64,000 nucleotides of DNA from DATFDN01 sp963756545 (lineage in GTDB: Bacteria > Pseudomonadota > Alphaproteobacteria > Acetobacterales > Acetobacteraceae): the NCBI GenBank assembly GCA_963756545.1, contig CAVWNY010000008.1, forward strand, positions 248,001 to 312,000, given 5' to 3'. Below the pieces are notes generated by a model. That model was not told the origin of the DNA. It saw nothing but the letters and a program-made list of their open reading frames with translations, and searched no databases. Positions 17,658 through 26,866 of this stretch are shown piece by piece. Numbering within the stretch: position 1 is the stretch's first letter; each line of letters opens with the position of its first letter. Made by a program: the position numbers and the translations under genes.

Positions 17658-18759
17658 CCCCTCGCTGCCGCCGACCCTCCTGCGTCCACGGCTGCGGCTT
17701 CTGGTCTCGACGCAGGCCCAGCAGATCGTGCAGGTGGTCGGGACGACGCTCGCCGCTTCGGTCACGAGCACGAACAGCTTCCATGCCGACCGCTACAGCG
17801 CGACCTTGGCGCCGCCCGCCTCCGGCCCCGGCAGCTTCGCGTGGTGGGAGGGCCAGACCGACATCGCCGCGCAGGTGGAGATCGGACTGGTGCCGCCGGG
17901 CGCGCCCGAGAGTGCGGTGACATGGGCGCCGATCGTCGTCGGGCCGGTGGATCGCGTCTCCTCGGACTTCCTGCAAGGCACGATGCAGGTGGAAGGGCGG
18001 GACTTCACCGCACGACTGATCGACTTCAAGACCGAGATGGCGCACGTCAACCAGACATCGAGCGAGGTCGTGGTCGCGCTCGCCGCCGAGGTCGGCTTGC
18101 AGGCGCAGGTGACGCCGACGACCACGCCGGTCGGTCGCTACTACGAGCTGGAGCACGACCGCATCCAGCTCGGCCAGTTCCGCAAGGCGATCACCGCCTG
18201 GGACGAGATCGTGATGCTGGCACGCTGGGAGGGGTTCGACGCCTTCGTGCTGGGTCAGACGCTCTACTTCCAGCCGATGGAGCCGCCCGACGCCGACCCG
18301 TATCTCATCCTGGCGGCAAGCGACGCGGAGGGGCGTCCCCGGAGCAACGCCTATGACCTCCGGTTCGAGCGCGCGCTGACCGTCGCCAAGGGCGTGCAGG
18401 TCACGGTGAAGTCGTGGCACTCGAAACAGGCGCGCGCATTCACGCGCGGATACCCGGCATCGCGCCCGGTGTCGGTCGCCAACCCGGCCGTGCAGCAATA
18501 CGTCATCGTGCGGCCGAACCTCACCGAGGACCAGGCCCAGCAGCTCGCCAACCGGCTCTACGGCGAGATCGTGCGTCACGAGCGCACCCTGTCGGCCAAG
18601 CTGCCCGGCGACCTCGTGCTGACGCCGCGCGCGCTCATCCGCGTCACCGGCACCGGCTGGGATCAGACCTACTACCCCGAGACGATCGAGCGGAGCGTCG
18701 GCGGTAAGGAGGGCTTCGCGATGCAGGTCCGCGCCAAGAACCACAGCCCACGCACGTAG
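17644..18759 (+). CDS. Baseplate hub protein, late control gene D-like
   Basis: A 371-residue protein, TTG start at 17644 overlapping the LysM-like gene by 14 bp. GpD-type hubs form the ring between tube and spike. Seen here: a beta-rich N-terminal domain, a middle with HDRIQLGQFRKAITAWDEIV and FDAFVLGQTLYFQP, then a long C-terminal domain (RPNLTEDQAQQLANRLYGEI ... GTGWDQTYYPETIERSV) typical of gpD/VgrG-like hubs. It directly precedes the spike gene gpV. Confidence 0.8.
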   Translation: MPLNNPSLPPTLLRPRLRLLVSTQAQQIVQVVGTTLAASVTSTNSFHADRYSATLAPPASGPGSFAWWEGQTDIAAQVEIGLVPPGAPESAVTWAPIVVGPVDRVSSDFLQGTMQVEGRDFTARLIDFKTEMAHVNQTSSEVVVALAAEVGLQAQVTPTTTPVGRYYELEHDRIQLGQFRKAITAWDEIVMLARWEGFDAFVLGQTLYFQPMEPPDADPYLILAASDAEGRPRSNAYDLRFERALTVAKGVQVTVKSWHSKQARAFTRGYPASRPVSVANPAVQQYVIVRPNLTEDQAQQLANRLYGEIVRHERTLSAKLPGDLVLTPRALIRVTGTGWDQTYYPETIERSVGGKEGFAMQVRAKNHSPRT

Positions 18760-18770
18760 GCGACCCTCCC

Positions 18771-19364
18771 ATGAGCGTCGATCGCCTCCTGAACGCGCTC
18801 AAGCAGCACGGCGAGGCCATGCTGTCGGCGCTCGGGCAGCCGCGCTTCGGCATCGTCGCGAGCTACGACCCGAACACCGGCGCCGCGAAGGTCCGGCTGC
18901 AACCCGAGGACATCCTGACCGGCTGGCTGCCCGTGCTGTCGCAATGGGTCGGCGCCGGCTGGGGAATGCACGCGCCGCTCACGGGCGGCGAGCAAGTGCT
19001 GGTCGTCATGCAGGAGGGCGACGGCGAGCACGGCATCGTCGTCGGGCGCGCCTGGTCGGACGCGATGCGGCCGCCGGCGGCGCCGCCCGGCGAGCTTTGG
19101 CTGGTGCATCAGAGCGGCGCCTTCATCAAGGCGACGAACGCCGGGCAGGTGTCGTTGCAGGACGCCTCCGGGGCGTCGATCACGCTGGCGAACAACGGGA
19201 CGGTGAACGTGAACGGAGTGCTCGCGGTGAGCGGCGACATCATCGACCGCGACAACGCGCATGGCAGCATCAACGCGCTGCGGACCGCGTATAACGCGCA
19301 TCACCATCCCGGCGTGCAGGCGGGCGGCGCCAGCACGGCCACAACCGACGATCCGGTGCCGTGA
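18771..19364 (+). CDS. Baseplate assembly protein V (tail spike)
   Basis: A 197-residue gpV homologue. The OB-fold N-terminus includes QPRFGIVASYDPNTGAAKVR and WLPVLSQWVGAGWGMHAPL, followed by GEQVLVVMQEGDGEHGIVVG. The C-terminal part is a repetitive beta-helix (ASITLANNGTVNVNGVLAVS), ending in an H-H-H segment (NAHHHPGVQAGG) as in membrane-piercing spikes that bind metal at the tip. It overlaps the next gene by four bases or fewer. Confidence 0.85.
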   Translation: MSVDRLLNALKQHGEAMLSALGQPRFGIVASYDPNTGAAKVRLQPEDILTGWLPVLSQWVGAGWGMHAPLTGGEQVLVVMQEGDGEHGIVVGRAWSDAMRPPAAPPGELWLVHQSGAFIKATNAGQVSLQDASGASITLANNGTVNVNGVLAVSGDIIDRDNAHGSINALRTAYNAHHHPGVQAGGASTATTDDPVP

Positions 19365-19735
19365 TGCCCGGCATCTCCCACCAGATCGGCAGCGATCTAT
19401 CGTTCGGCCCCACCGGCGACTTCGCCCTGGCCGACGGCCCGGACCTTGGCAAGCAGCGCGTGTTGCGCCGTCTGCTGACGAACGCGGGCGATTACATCTG
19501 GAACCTCGATTACGGCGCGGGCCTTCCCGCGCTGGTCGGCCAGCCCGCCAACGCGCCGGCGATCACCGGGCGCATCCGCGGCCAGATGCTCCTTGAGGCG
19601 GCGGTGGCGCGGACGCCGCCGCCGAGCGTGACGGTCTCGGCCGGCACCGACGGCACGGTGTTCGCCGTTGTCCGGTATGCCGACGCCGCCACGGGCGCCA
19701 CGCAGGTTCTGACCGCACCCCTGAACGGGAGCTGA
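19361..19735 (+). CDS. Baseplate wedge protein, gp25/gpW-like
   Basis: A 124-residue protein beginning at GTG 19361 or ATG 19364, overlapping the gpV stop. It has ISHQIGSDLSFGPTGDFALA and LGKQRVLRRLLTNAGDYIWN near the N-terminus, matching the short wedge proteins that sit between gpV and gpJ. It forms part of the inner baseplate ring with gpJ and gpI. Confidence 0.75.
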   Translation: MMPGISHQIGSDLSFGPTGDFALADGPDLGKQRVLRRLLTNAGDYIWNLDYGAGLPALVGQPANAPAITGRIRGQMLLEAAVARTPPPSVTVSAGTDGTVFAVVRYADAATGATQVLTAPLNGS

Positions 19736-19738
19736 CCC

Positions 19739-20860
19739 TTGCTCTCTCTCCTGACCCTGACGACGCTGGTGCAGCGGTTCGCCGCCTCTGCTCAGGCGAG
19801 CGCGACCGCGCTGCTCGACTTCACCGTGGGCTCGATCGAGCGCGCGCTGGCCGAGGCGAACGCCTCGATCGCGCTGTGGCTGCAATGGCTGATCGTGCTG
19901 GTGCTGCGTGCGACGCGCGCGGCGACGAGCCAGGAAGTCGATCTCGACACCTGGATGGCGGATTTCTCGCTGACCCGCCTGCCCGCGACGACCGCCACCG
20001 GGTCCGTGACGTTCTCGCGCTTCACCGCGACCGTTGCGGCGCTGATCCCGGTGGGCGCTCAGGTGAAGACGGGCGACGGCTCGCAGGTGTTCAGCGTGAC
20101 GCAGTACACCACGAACGCGCTGTGGAACGCCGCCTCCTCGGGCTACCTGGTGCCGGTCGGGCAGGCGTCCGCCACCGTTCCTGTGGTCGCGCAGACCGCC
20201 GGCAGCACCGGCAACGTGCAGGCCGGCGCGATCTCGCTGCTCGCCTCGGCCATGCCGGGCATCGACACGGTGACGAACGTCGCGCCGCTTGCCAACGGCC
20301 TCGGCGCCGAGGGCGACGATGCGTTTCGCGCGCGCTTCGCCAATTACATCCAGAGCCGGTCGCGGGCGACACCGCTGGCGGTGCAGGCGGCGATCCACGG
20401 CGTGCGGCAGGGCTTGCAGTTCACCATCCAGGAGAACGTCGCGCCGGACGGATCGTATCAGCCCGGCAACTTCGTCGTGACCGTGGACGACGGCTCGGGC
20501 GCGCCCGCCTCGGCGCTGCTCGCCTCGGTGCAGGCGGCGGTGGATGCGGTGCGGCCGGTCGGCTCGACCTTCACCGTGCAAGGCCCGACCGATATTGAGG
20601 CGACGATCGCGCTGACGATCACCGCCAGCCCGGCCGGCAACAAGGCGGCACTGCTCGGGCCGGTGCAGCAGGCCGTGCTCGCCTTCGTGGACGCGCTGCC
20701 GGTCGGGGCGTCGCTGTCCTACAGCCGCATCGCCGCGGTCGCCTATGCGGTCGATCCGTCCATCACGAACGTCGCGGCCGTGACGGTGAACGGCGGCACC
20801 GCCGACATCGCGGCGACGCAGACGCAGGTGGTGAAAGCCGCGAGCGTGGTGGTGTCCTGA
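19739..20860 (+). CDS. Baseplate protein J-like
   Basis: A 373-residue gpJ homologue, TTG start 19739, 3 bp after the previous stop. Characteristic stretches are VDLDTWMADFSLTRLPATTA, GSVTFSR, AGSTGNVQAGAISLL (a diagnostic G-x-x-GN-V-xAG pattern), DDAFRARFANYIQSRSRATP and GNFVVTVDDGSG. It builds the wedge ring that triggers sheath contraction. Its last base is shared with the next ATG. Confidence 0.88.
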   Translation: MLSLLTLTTLVQRFAASAQASATALLDFTVGSIERALAEANASIALWLQWLIVLVLRATRAATSQEVDLDTWMADFSLTRLPATTATGSVTFSRFTATVAALIPVGAQVKTGDGSQVFSVTQYTTNALWNAASSGYLVPVGQASATVPVVAQTAGSTGNVQAGAISLLASAMPGIDTVTNVAPLANGLGAEGDDAFRARFANYIQSRSRATPLAVQAAIHGVRQGLQFTIQENVAPDGSYQPGNFVVTVDDGSGAPASALLASVQAAVDAVRPVGSTFTVQGPTDIEATIALTITASPAGNKAALLGPVQQAVLAFVDALPVGASLSYSRIAAVAYAVDPSITNVAAVTVNGGTADIAATQTQVVKAASVVVS

Positions 20861-22152
20861 TGGCGATTGGCGATCAGGCCGACATGGCTGCCCGGCTGCG
20901 GCGCGCGCTCCCGCGCGGCTGGTTCCCCGACGACGCCCCGGCGCTCGGCACGATCCTCGCCGGCTTCGGTTCGATGTGGTCCGGGATCTTCGACCACGTT
21001 GCCTACGTCACGCTGCAAACCCGGATCGCCACCGCGACCGGCGCCAACCTCGACCTCATCGCGCTCGACTTCTTCGGCATGGGCCTCCAACGCCGGCCGG
21101 GCGAGAGCGACGACCTCCTGCGCGCGCGCATCAAGCGCGAGCTGTTCCGCGAGAAGGGCACGCGCGCGGCAATCGTCTCGGTCTTGACCGACCTGACCGG
21201 CGTGGCGCCGGCGATCTTCGAGCCGCGCCGCACCAGCGATACCGGCGGCTGGACGCAAGGCGGCATCGGGTTCGGCGTGGCGGGCGGCTACGGCTCGCTG
21301 ACGCTGCCCTTCCAGGCGTTCGTCACCGCCTACCGGGCGACCCCGAGCGGCATCGCCAATGTCGAAGGCTTCTACCCCGGTTCGGGCGCGGCGCTCGGCG
21401 GCTGGGGGCAGGGTGCGATCATGTGGGGATCGCTCGCCCAGGTGGCCGGGCCGGTCACGGACGCCGACGTCTATGCCGCCGTCGCAGGCGTCATTCCCGA
21501 GGCGACGATCGCGTGGACGGCCATCGGCAACGCCCCGACGCTGCCAAACCCACCCGGCGCCCCCCTCGGTCTGACCCCGGGGGCCGTCCCGGACGGCAGC
21601 ACCGGCAAGCTCGCGCTCGCCTGGTCGGCGCCTGCAAGCGGCGGCACCCCGACCGGCTACACGGTGCTGCAACGCCCGCACGCGGGCGGCGCATGGGCCA
21701 TCGTCGCCACGGTCACGGCCACCAGCGCGACCCTAACCGGCCTGACCGGCGGCACCGCCTACGACGTCGCGGTGATCGCCGCCAATGCCGCCGGGCCGGG
21801 GCCGATGTCCGCCGTCGTGACCGGAACGCCCTATTCCTCGACGTTCGCCTTCTCGACCGAGCCGAACCCGGTGACGCACGGCGCGAGCGGGATCGCCTAC
21901 GTCGTCACCGCCAGTCCGAACCCGAACGGCGCGGCGGGCGAGGGCATCGACTTCTCGTGGTCCAGCTCGGCGAGCGTGAACACCAGGACGGGCGGCGTGC
22001 TGACCGCCGACAACGCCGGCGGCTACCCGTTCAACGGCAACTCGTGGGGCCAATACCTGACCGCCCCGAGCGCGCCCGGCACCTGGTTCGTGTGGGCCGT
22101 CGCGCGCGACGGCACCGGCGGCATCGCTTCCGCGCCGATCACCGTCACCTGA
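20860..22152 (+). CDS. Tail protein I-like with fibronectin III domain
   Basis: A 430-residue protein. Residues 1-~225 are gpI-like (LPRGWFPDDAPALGTILAGF, LDLIALDFFGMGLQRRPGES, DDLLRARIKRELFREKGTRA), the wedge component that joins fibres to the baseplate. Residues ~230-325 form a fibronectin type III domain (APTGYTVLQRP-like core, GLTGGTAYDVAVIAANAAGP). The last ~100 residues form a further beta domain. Fused FN3 modules are common on phage adhesion proteins and help surface binding. Confidence 0.78.
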   Translation: MAIGDQADMAARLRRALPRGWFPDDAPALGTILAGFGSMWSGIFDHVAYVTLQTRIATATGANLDLIALDFFGMGLQRRPGESDDLLRARIKRELFREKGTRAAIVSVLTDLTGVAPAIFEPRRTSDTGGWTQGGIGFGVAGGYGSLTLPFQAFVTAYRATPSGIANVEGFYPGSGAALGGWGQGAIMWGSLAQVAGPVTDADVYAAVAGVIPEATIAWTAIGNAPTLPNPPGAPLGLTPGAVPDGSTGKLALAWSAPASGGTPTGYTVLQRPHAGGAWAIVATVTATSATLTGLTGGTAYDVAVIAANAAGPGPMSAVVTGTPYSSTFAFSTEPNPVTHGASGIAYVVTASPNPNGAAGEGIDFSWSSSASVNTRTGGVLTADNAGGYPFNGNSWGQYLTAPSAPGTWFVWAVARDGTGGIASAPITVT

Positions 22153-22232
22153 TGCCACGAGATTGATCCGTGCTGAGACCGGAGCAAGGGCGCGGGCGAA
22201 GTTCAGCGAGGGCGACGAGTTGGCTGGACGGC

Positions 22233-22248
22233 GGAGGCGAAAGCCTCC
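22233..22248. other. GNRA-type hairpin upstream of toxin-antitoxin pair
   Basis: GGAGGC-GAAA-GCCTCC is a perfect 6-bp stem with a GAAA tetraloop, 39 bp before the GTG start of the antitoxin gene. It lies in the 134-bp gap after the gpI-like gene. No T-run follows on either strand, so termination is doubtful. It could be an mRNA structure at the head of the cargo unit. Confidence 0.35.
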
Positions 22249-22286
22249 ATGATTCCTGATGCTCGCCGAGGCGGCTTCATCAGGCC

Positions 22287-23030
22287 GTGCCCGGCGGAGA
22301 GGAGGGCACCCTGAACGCGATCCCTGCGGCGCTTGGCATCTACAGCCTACACGACGCGGCCCTGATTACCGGGGTTCAGCCGAGGCGTGTGCGGGGATGG
22401 GTGCAGGGCTACTCGCAGCGGCGGGGGAAAGCACAGGCGGCGCCCATCCTCCACCGCCAGCACGAACTCCGGGACGGCGAGCTGGCGCTGGGCTTCCTCG
22501 ATCTCCTGGAAGTCGCCTTCCTGGGCCGGATCAGCCAAGCCGCCGAACGACAGGGACGCGGCCTGAGCTGGAGGGCGCTGCGCATCGCCGCCGACACCGC
22601 GCGGAAGATGATGAATACGGAGCACCCTTTCGCGGCGAGACGCATCCATACGGACGGCCGAAGCGTGTTCCTGGAGGCGCAGAGGGCCACCGGCGATGCC
22701 GCGCTGTATGACCTCGTGAGCGACAATTTCGCGATCTACGATGTGCTGTCGGCCAGCTTCATTGCGACAATTGACTACGAAGACGAGGAGCCGCGCCGCT
22801 GGATCCCCGATGACCGTTTCCCGCGCATTCTCGTGGACCCGAGGCGTGCCTTCGGGCGACCGATCGAGGCGCGCAGCGGTGCGCCGGCGGAGGCCCTGTT
22901 CGATGCCTGGCGCGCGGAACAGGGCAATGCCGAGAAGGTAGCGGCCTGGTTTGAGACAGACCGGCAGGGCGTGGAGCAAGCCGTGCATTACGTCCTTGGG
23001 ATCGGTATTGGCCGTCGCGCGGCGGCGTGA
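22287..23030 (+). CDS. DUF433-type antitoxin (HTH) of a PIN-like TA module
   Basis: A 247-residue protein. The N-terminus is a MerR-like HTH (YSLHDAALITGVQPRRVRGW) and the C-terminus carries a DUF433-like region (RFPRILVDPRRAFGRPIEAR and on). This architecture belongs to antitoxins paired with VapC45/DUF5615 PIN-like toxins. GTG 22287 is the annotated start; GGAGGG near 22300 also favours initiation just downstream near 22311 (CTG). The toxin ATG/GTG overlaps its 3' end. The pair lies between tail genes and is cargo. Confidence 0.72.
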   Translation: MPGGEEGTLNAIPAALGIYSLHDAALITGVQPRRVRGWVQGYSQRRGKAQAAPILHRQHELRDGELALGFLDLLEVAFLGRISQAAERQGRGLSWRALRIAADTARKMMNTEHPFAARRIHTDGRSVFLEAQRATGDAALYDLVSDNFAIYDVLSASFIATIDYEDEEPRRWIPDDRFPRILVDPRRAFGRPIEARSGAPAEALFDAWRAEQGNAEKVAAWFETDRQGVEQAVHYVLGIGIGRRAAA

Positions 23031-23452
23031 GGATCGCCTTCGACGAAAACACGCCGCCGGCCGTGGCCCGCGCCATCCGAATTCTCGCCGAAGCTGATGC
23101 GATCGGTGCGGCCGAGCCGATGGAGGTTCGACACGCGCTCGACTTGGTGCCCCGTGGAACGTCCGATGTCCTGCTGATTCAGGCGGTCGCCAACGGCGCG
23201 TCGGGCAAGCCGGTCCTGATTACCAGCGACAAGTCCATGCGCACGCGACAGCACGAACGCGCCGCCTTCACACAGACCGGCTGCATCGGGATCGTGCTGC
23301 GTGGACGATGGAATCATGCCTCTCTTTGGGACCGAGCTCGCCTCACACTCGTCTGGTGGACGACCTGGGTGCCGCAAGCGCAGGCCGCGCCGCCGGGAAG
23401 CCTTTGGCAGTGCCCGTGGGCGGAAAGACCAAAGCCGCTGAAGCCATACTGA
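23027..23452 (+). CDS. PIN-like toxin (VapC45/DUF5615 type)
   Basis: A 141-residue protein overlapping the antitoxin by 4 bp (coupled translation). RIAFDENTPPAVARAIRILA carries the N-terminal acidic pair (D-E-N) and VLITSDKSMRTRQHERAAF carries the second acidic site, both typical of PIN-like ribonucleases of the DUF5615 group. The C-terminal ~30 residues (WWTTWVPQAQAAPPGSLWQC) extend past the core. It is predicted to cleave RNA when the antitoxin decays. Family assignment is by motif and by gene order. Confidence 0.72.
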   Translation: MRIAFDENTPPAVARAIRILAEADAIGAAEPMEVRHALDLVPRGTSDVLLIQAVANGASGKPVLITSDKSMRTRQHERAAFTQTGCIGIVLRGRWNHASLWDRARLTLVWWTTWVPQAQAAPPGSLWQCPWAERPKPLKPY

Positions 23453-23678
23453 TCGCCCAGTTCGCACGCCGCGCATCCAAGGCATCCCGGTGGGGATGAC
23501 CCACCGCTACGATCCGAGACCCCAGCCGCCATCATACTGCTGACGCACTGAGCGCGCGGCTGACCATCGCGCGCCAGCGCGGTGATCCGCCATGACGCGG
23601 CTGTGCCCACGCGCGTCCGAAGCCTGTCCTCGGGCCTTCGGAACCGGGGCCAGCCCACTCCCACGACAAGGAACTCAA

Positions 23679-24986
23679 ATGGACCGCCAGATCGTGTATC
23701 CGGGCGAAATCCCGCTCGACACCGACGTTCTTGCCATCCAGCGGAACGTGCTGATCGCCCTCGGCTTCCAGGCCCAGGGGGCGTTCGGCACGGCGACGCA
23801 GGTGTTCGGCCTCGCCGGCACCCCGACCTCGCCCGCCTCGATGCAGGTGCAGGTCGGGCCGGGCGCGATCGTGGCGAACACCGTGCTCGACCAGAGCGCG
23901 TTCGGCTCGCTCGCCGCCGACACGGCTGATGCACTGGTGAAGCTCGGGATCAACCTGACCGCCACCAACCTGACCCTGACGGCGCCGTTGAGCGCCGGGC
24001 AGTCCATCGCCTATCTCATCGAGGCGGCGTTCAGCGAAACCGACGCCACGCCGGTCGTGCTGCCCTACTACAACGCCGCCAACCCCTCGCAACCCTATAC
24101 CGGCCCGGCGAACTCGGGGGCCTCGCAAAACACGCAGCGCCTCGCGCGGGTGCAGATTCAGGCCAAGGCCGGCGCGCCCGCCAACACCGGCAGCCAGACC
24201 ACTCCGGCGGTGGATGCCGGCTGGGTTGGCCTCTATGTCGTCACGGTCGCATACGCGGCGACCTCGATCACCAGCGCCAACATCGTCGTCGCGCAGGGCG
24301 CGCCCTTCATCGGCGGCGGCTCGCTGCAACCCGGCCGGCTGATGGCGCGGCGATGGTTCAAAGGCCCGCTCTCGACCGTCTACACGCCGACGCCCGGCAC
24401 CAACCGCATCCGGTGGCGCGCGAGCGGCGGTGGCGCCAGCGGCGGCGGCGTGCCGACGACATCGGCGGGGCAGGCGGCGGCGGCCACGGGCGGCACCAGT
24501 GGTTCCTACTCCGAGGGCGAGGCGACCACCGGCTTCGCGGGCGCGGCCCTGACCGTGGGCGCGGGCGGTGCCGCGCCGACCGCCGGCGCCAACGCGGGCA
24601 ACGCCGGCGGGTTGACGAGCCTCGGCACCCTGTTCTCCTGCCCTGGCGGCGTTGGCGGCCAGGCGGGGTTCGCCAGCTCCTCGCCGTTCATCAACTCGGC
24701 GCCCGGTCAGCCGCCGGTGCCGACCGGCTCGGGCGATCTCGACGTGTCGGGCTCGGCCGGTCCCTCGGCGATCTGCCCGAGCCTCTCGCCCTTGTATGTC
24801 GGCGGCGCCGAGGGCGGGCGCAGCGGGTTCGGCCCAGGGCCAGCTGGCGCGGGACAGAATAGCGGCGGGAGCGCGGCAGTCTCGCCGGGCGCCGGCGGCT
24901 CGGGCGCCTGCTCGGCGAACGGCGGCCCCTATGCCGGCGGAGCGGGCGCGGCCGGCCTCCTCATCATCGACGAATACTCGGCCTGA
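23679..24986 (+). CDS. Tail fibre protein with Gly-rich C-terminus
   Basis: A 435-residue protein, ATG 23679 behind AAGGA. The N-terminal ~220 residues are a virion-attachment beta region (VYPGEIPLDTDVLAIQRNVL). From ~residue 245 it becomes a Gly/Ala/Ser-rich adhesin-like domain (SGGGASGGGVPTTSAGQAAA, then repeated GG/GAGG turns), ending LLIIDEYSA. Such polyglycine sandwiches are receptor-binding tips in some tailed phages. It is separated from gpI by the inserted toxin-antitoxin pair. Confidence 0.7.
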   Translation: MDRQIVYPGEIPLDTDVLAIQRNVLIALGFQAQGAFGTATQVFGLAGTPTSPASMQVQVGPGAIVANTVLDQSAFGSLAADTADALVKLGINLTATNLTLTAPLSAGQSIAYLIEAAFSETDATPVVLPYYNAANPSQPYTGPANSGASQNTQRLARVQIQAKAGAPANTGSQTTPAVDAGWVGLYVVTVAYAATSITSANIVVAQGAPFIGGGSLQPGRLMARRWFKGPLSTVYTPTPGTNRIRWRASGGGASGGGVPTTSAGQAAAATGGTSGSYSEGEATTGFAGAALTVGAGGAAPTAGANAGNAGGLTSLGTLFSCPGGVGGQAGFASSSPFINSAPGQPPVPTGSGDLDVSGSAGPSAICPSLSPLYVGGAEGGRSGFGPGPAGAGQNSGGSAAVSPGAGGSGACSANGGPYAGGAGAAGLLIIDEYSA

Positions 24987-25012
24987 ACCTGACAGCCAGC
25001 ACGGGAAGCTTC

Positions 25013-26851
25013 ATGGCGACCATCGACCAAGTGGCGGCGGCTGGACAGCCGCTCTCCGGCTCTGACGAGTTGCTGGTGGCGCAGCTCAACCAAGGCGGCC
25101 AGCGCGTGACCGCCAAGGCGCAGGTGGCCGACATGCTGGCGCTGCTCGCGGCGAGCCACCTGTCACCGACGAGCATCCTGCTCGGGCAGGGCGCGCCCGG
25201 CGGGAACGTCGGCGCCGATGGCGACGGCTATCTCGACGCGAACACGGGCAACCTGTTCGAGCGCGCGTCCGGCACCTGGACGAAGATCGGCGACCTGCTC
25301 GGGCCGCAGGGGGCGCAGGGACCGGCCGGGCCGAGCTATTCGATGTCCGCGCTCGCGACCGTCACGACCGTCACGGACACCGACCTCGTGGGCATCAGCC
25401 AGACCGGCGCGGACAAGAACATCAGCCTCGCCAACTTCCTCGAAGGCCAAACGATCGACCAGGGCACGCCGGCCGGCGCGGCGTCCGACACCGACACGTT
25501 CTGGACCGGCCAGGGCGGCGCGACCATGCTGGTGCAGACGCTCGCCGCCGTGTGGACCTGGATCGCCGGGCGCCTGCCGGGCTGGAAGCGCCCCGTAGTG
25601 GAGATCGCGACCAACACGCAGCTCGACGCCTCGATCCACAACAACGCCATCCTGGTGTGCTCGAAGCCGGTGACGATCAGCCCGGCCTTCGCGACGCAGG
25701 GTAGCGGCTTCACCTGCGCCATCGTCAATGCATCGAGCGCGGCCGTGACGCTTGGGGCCGGGTTCACCAGCTCCTCGGGCCAGCTCTCGGTTCCGGTCGG
25801 GCAGGTGGCGCGCATCAGTGCCGTCGCCTATTCGGGCGGCAATCTGAACTTCGCCGAGATCAGCGGCGGCGGCACAGGGCTCGCCGCGCCCGGACAGGTC
25901 ACGGGCCTCGCGGCCGGCACCGTGACGGCAAGCAGCGTGGCGCTGTCGTGGACCGGGCCCGGTTCGGGCGGCGCCCCGGCGAGCTATGCCGTCTCCTACC
26001 GCGTCACCGGCGCCGGCACCTGGTCGAGCGTGTCGGCCTCCGGCACCAGCGCGACCGTCACCGGCCTTTCGGCCTCGACGCAATACGATTTCGAGGTTGC
26101 CGCGGTGAACTCGGCCGGCACCGGCGCGGCCTCGCCCATCGTCAACGCCACCACCGGGGCGGCGACCGCCTTCCCGCCGAACCTGCCTACCGCCGTCACC
26201 GTCGGCTCGGTCACGTCCAGCACGGTGCCGATCACCTGGACCGCGCCGGCGACCGACGGGAGCCACGGCGCGGCGACCTCGTACACGGTGCAGTGGCGGC
26301 AGACCGGAACCTCGACCTGGACGCAGCAGAGCGGCGTCAGCACGGCGAGCTACACGATCGCCGGCCTGATCGCCGCGACCGAATACGATCTGCAGGTGCA
26401 GGCGGTGAACGGTGCGGGATCGAGCGCCTTCACGGCGACGGTCAACGCGACCACGGGCACGGCGTCGGGCAATTATGCGATGGGCAGCGGCTACCAGCCG
26501 CTCGGCAACGCCACGTCCTATGCCCATTCAACGGACGTGACGGCCAACGTCAGCGACATGACGACAGCAGCGGGTGGCAGCCACACGGCGCCAGCGAACG
26601 TCTATTTCGGCTGGTCAACCTCGGCCACGCAGGCGCCGACCTCGACCGCCGACATGAGCGCCGCGCAGGGCCAGTTCGCGAACGGTGGCAGCAACTACTG
26701 GTATTCCTTCAACGTGCCCGCGCCGGCCACGCCGGGAAGCTATTATTTCTGGTCGGTGGAGACCGACGCCGGCGGCAACATCGTCGCCTCCGTGGTGCAG
26801 GGCGATCAGGTCATCAGCGGCGGCAACCCCGTCGCCTTCACCATCACCTAA
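25013..26851 (+). CDS. Tail fibre/adhesion protein with two FN3 domains
   Basis: A 612-residue protein. The N-terminal ~250 residues include TIDQVAAAGQPLSGSDELLV, GDGYLDANTGNLFERASGTW and a short collagen-like GPQGAQGPAGP. Two consecutive fibronectin type III domains follow at ~residues 285-385 and ~390-485 (STQYDFEVAAVNSAGTG; ATEYDLQVQAVNGAGSS). The C-terminal ~120 residues form a beta domain similar in wording to the end of the gpI-like protein. It probably contributes to receptor binding. Start ATG 25013. Confidence 0.72.
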   Translation: MATIDQVAAAGQPLSGSDELLVAQLNQGGQRVTAKAQVADMLALLAASHLSPTSILLGQGAPGGNVGADGDGYLDANTGNLFERASGTWTKIGDLLGPQGAQGPAGPSYSMSALATVTTVTDTDLVGISQTGADKNISLANFLEGQTIDQGTPAGAASDTDTFWTGQGGATMLVQTLAAVWTWIAGRLPGWKRPVVEIATNTQLDASIHNNAILVCSKPVTISPAFATQGSGFTCAIVNASSAAVTLGAGFTSSSGQLSVPVGQVARISAVAYSGGNLNFAEISGGGTGLAAPGQVTGLAAGTVTASSVALSWTGPGSGGAPASYAVSYRVTGAGTWSSVSASGTSATVTGLSASTQYDFEVAAVNSAGTGAASPIVNATTGAATAFPPNLPTAVTVGSVTSSTVPITWTAPATDGSHGAATSYTVQWRQTGTSTWTQQSGVSTASYTIAGLIAATEYDLQVQAVNGAGSSAFTATVNATTGTASGNYAMGSGYQPLGNATSYAHSTDVTANVSDMTTAAGGSHTAPANVYFGWSTSATQAPTSTADMSAAQGQFANGGSNYWYSFNVPAPATPGSYYFWSVETDAGGNIVASVVQGDQVISGGNPVAFTIT

Positions 26852-26866
26852 CCGGATCACCCATCC

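Noticed and set aside
22233..22248. Rho-independent terminator after the gpI-like gene
   Set aside because: The stem is good but there is no T-run on either strand.
25306..25335. Diversity-generating retroelement variable region in fibre genes
   Set aside because: No reverse transcriptase or template repeat was seen in the window; Gly-rich and collagen-like stretches explain the repetitiveness.
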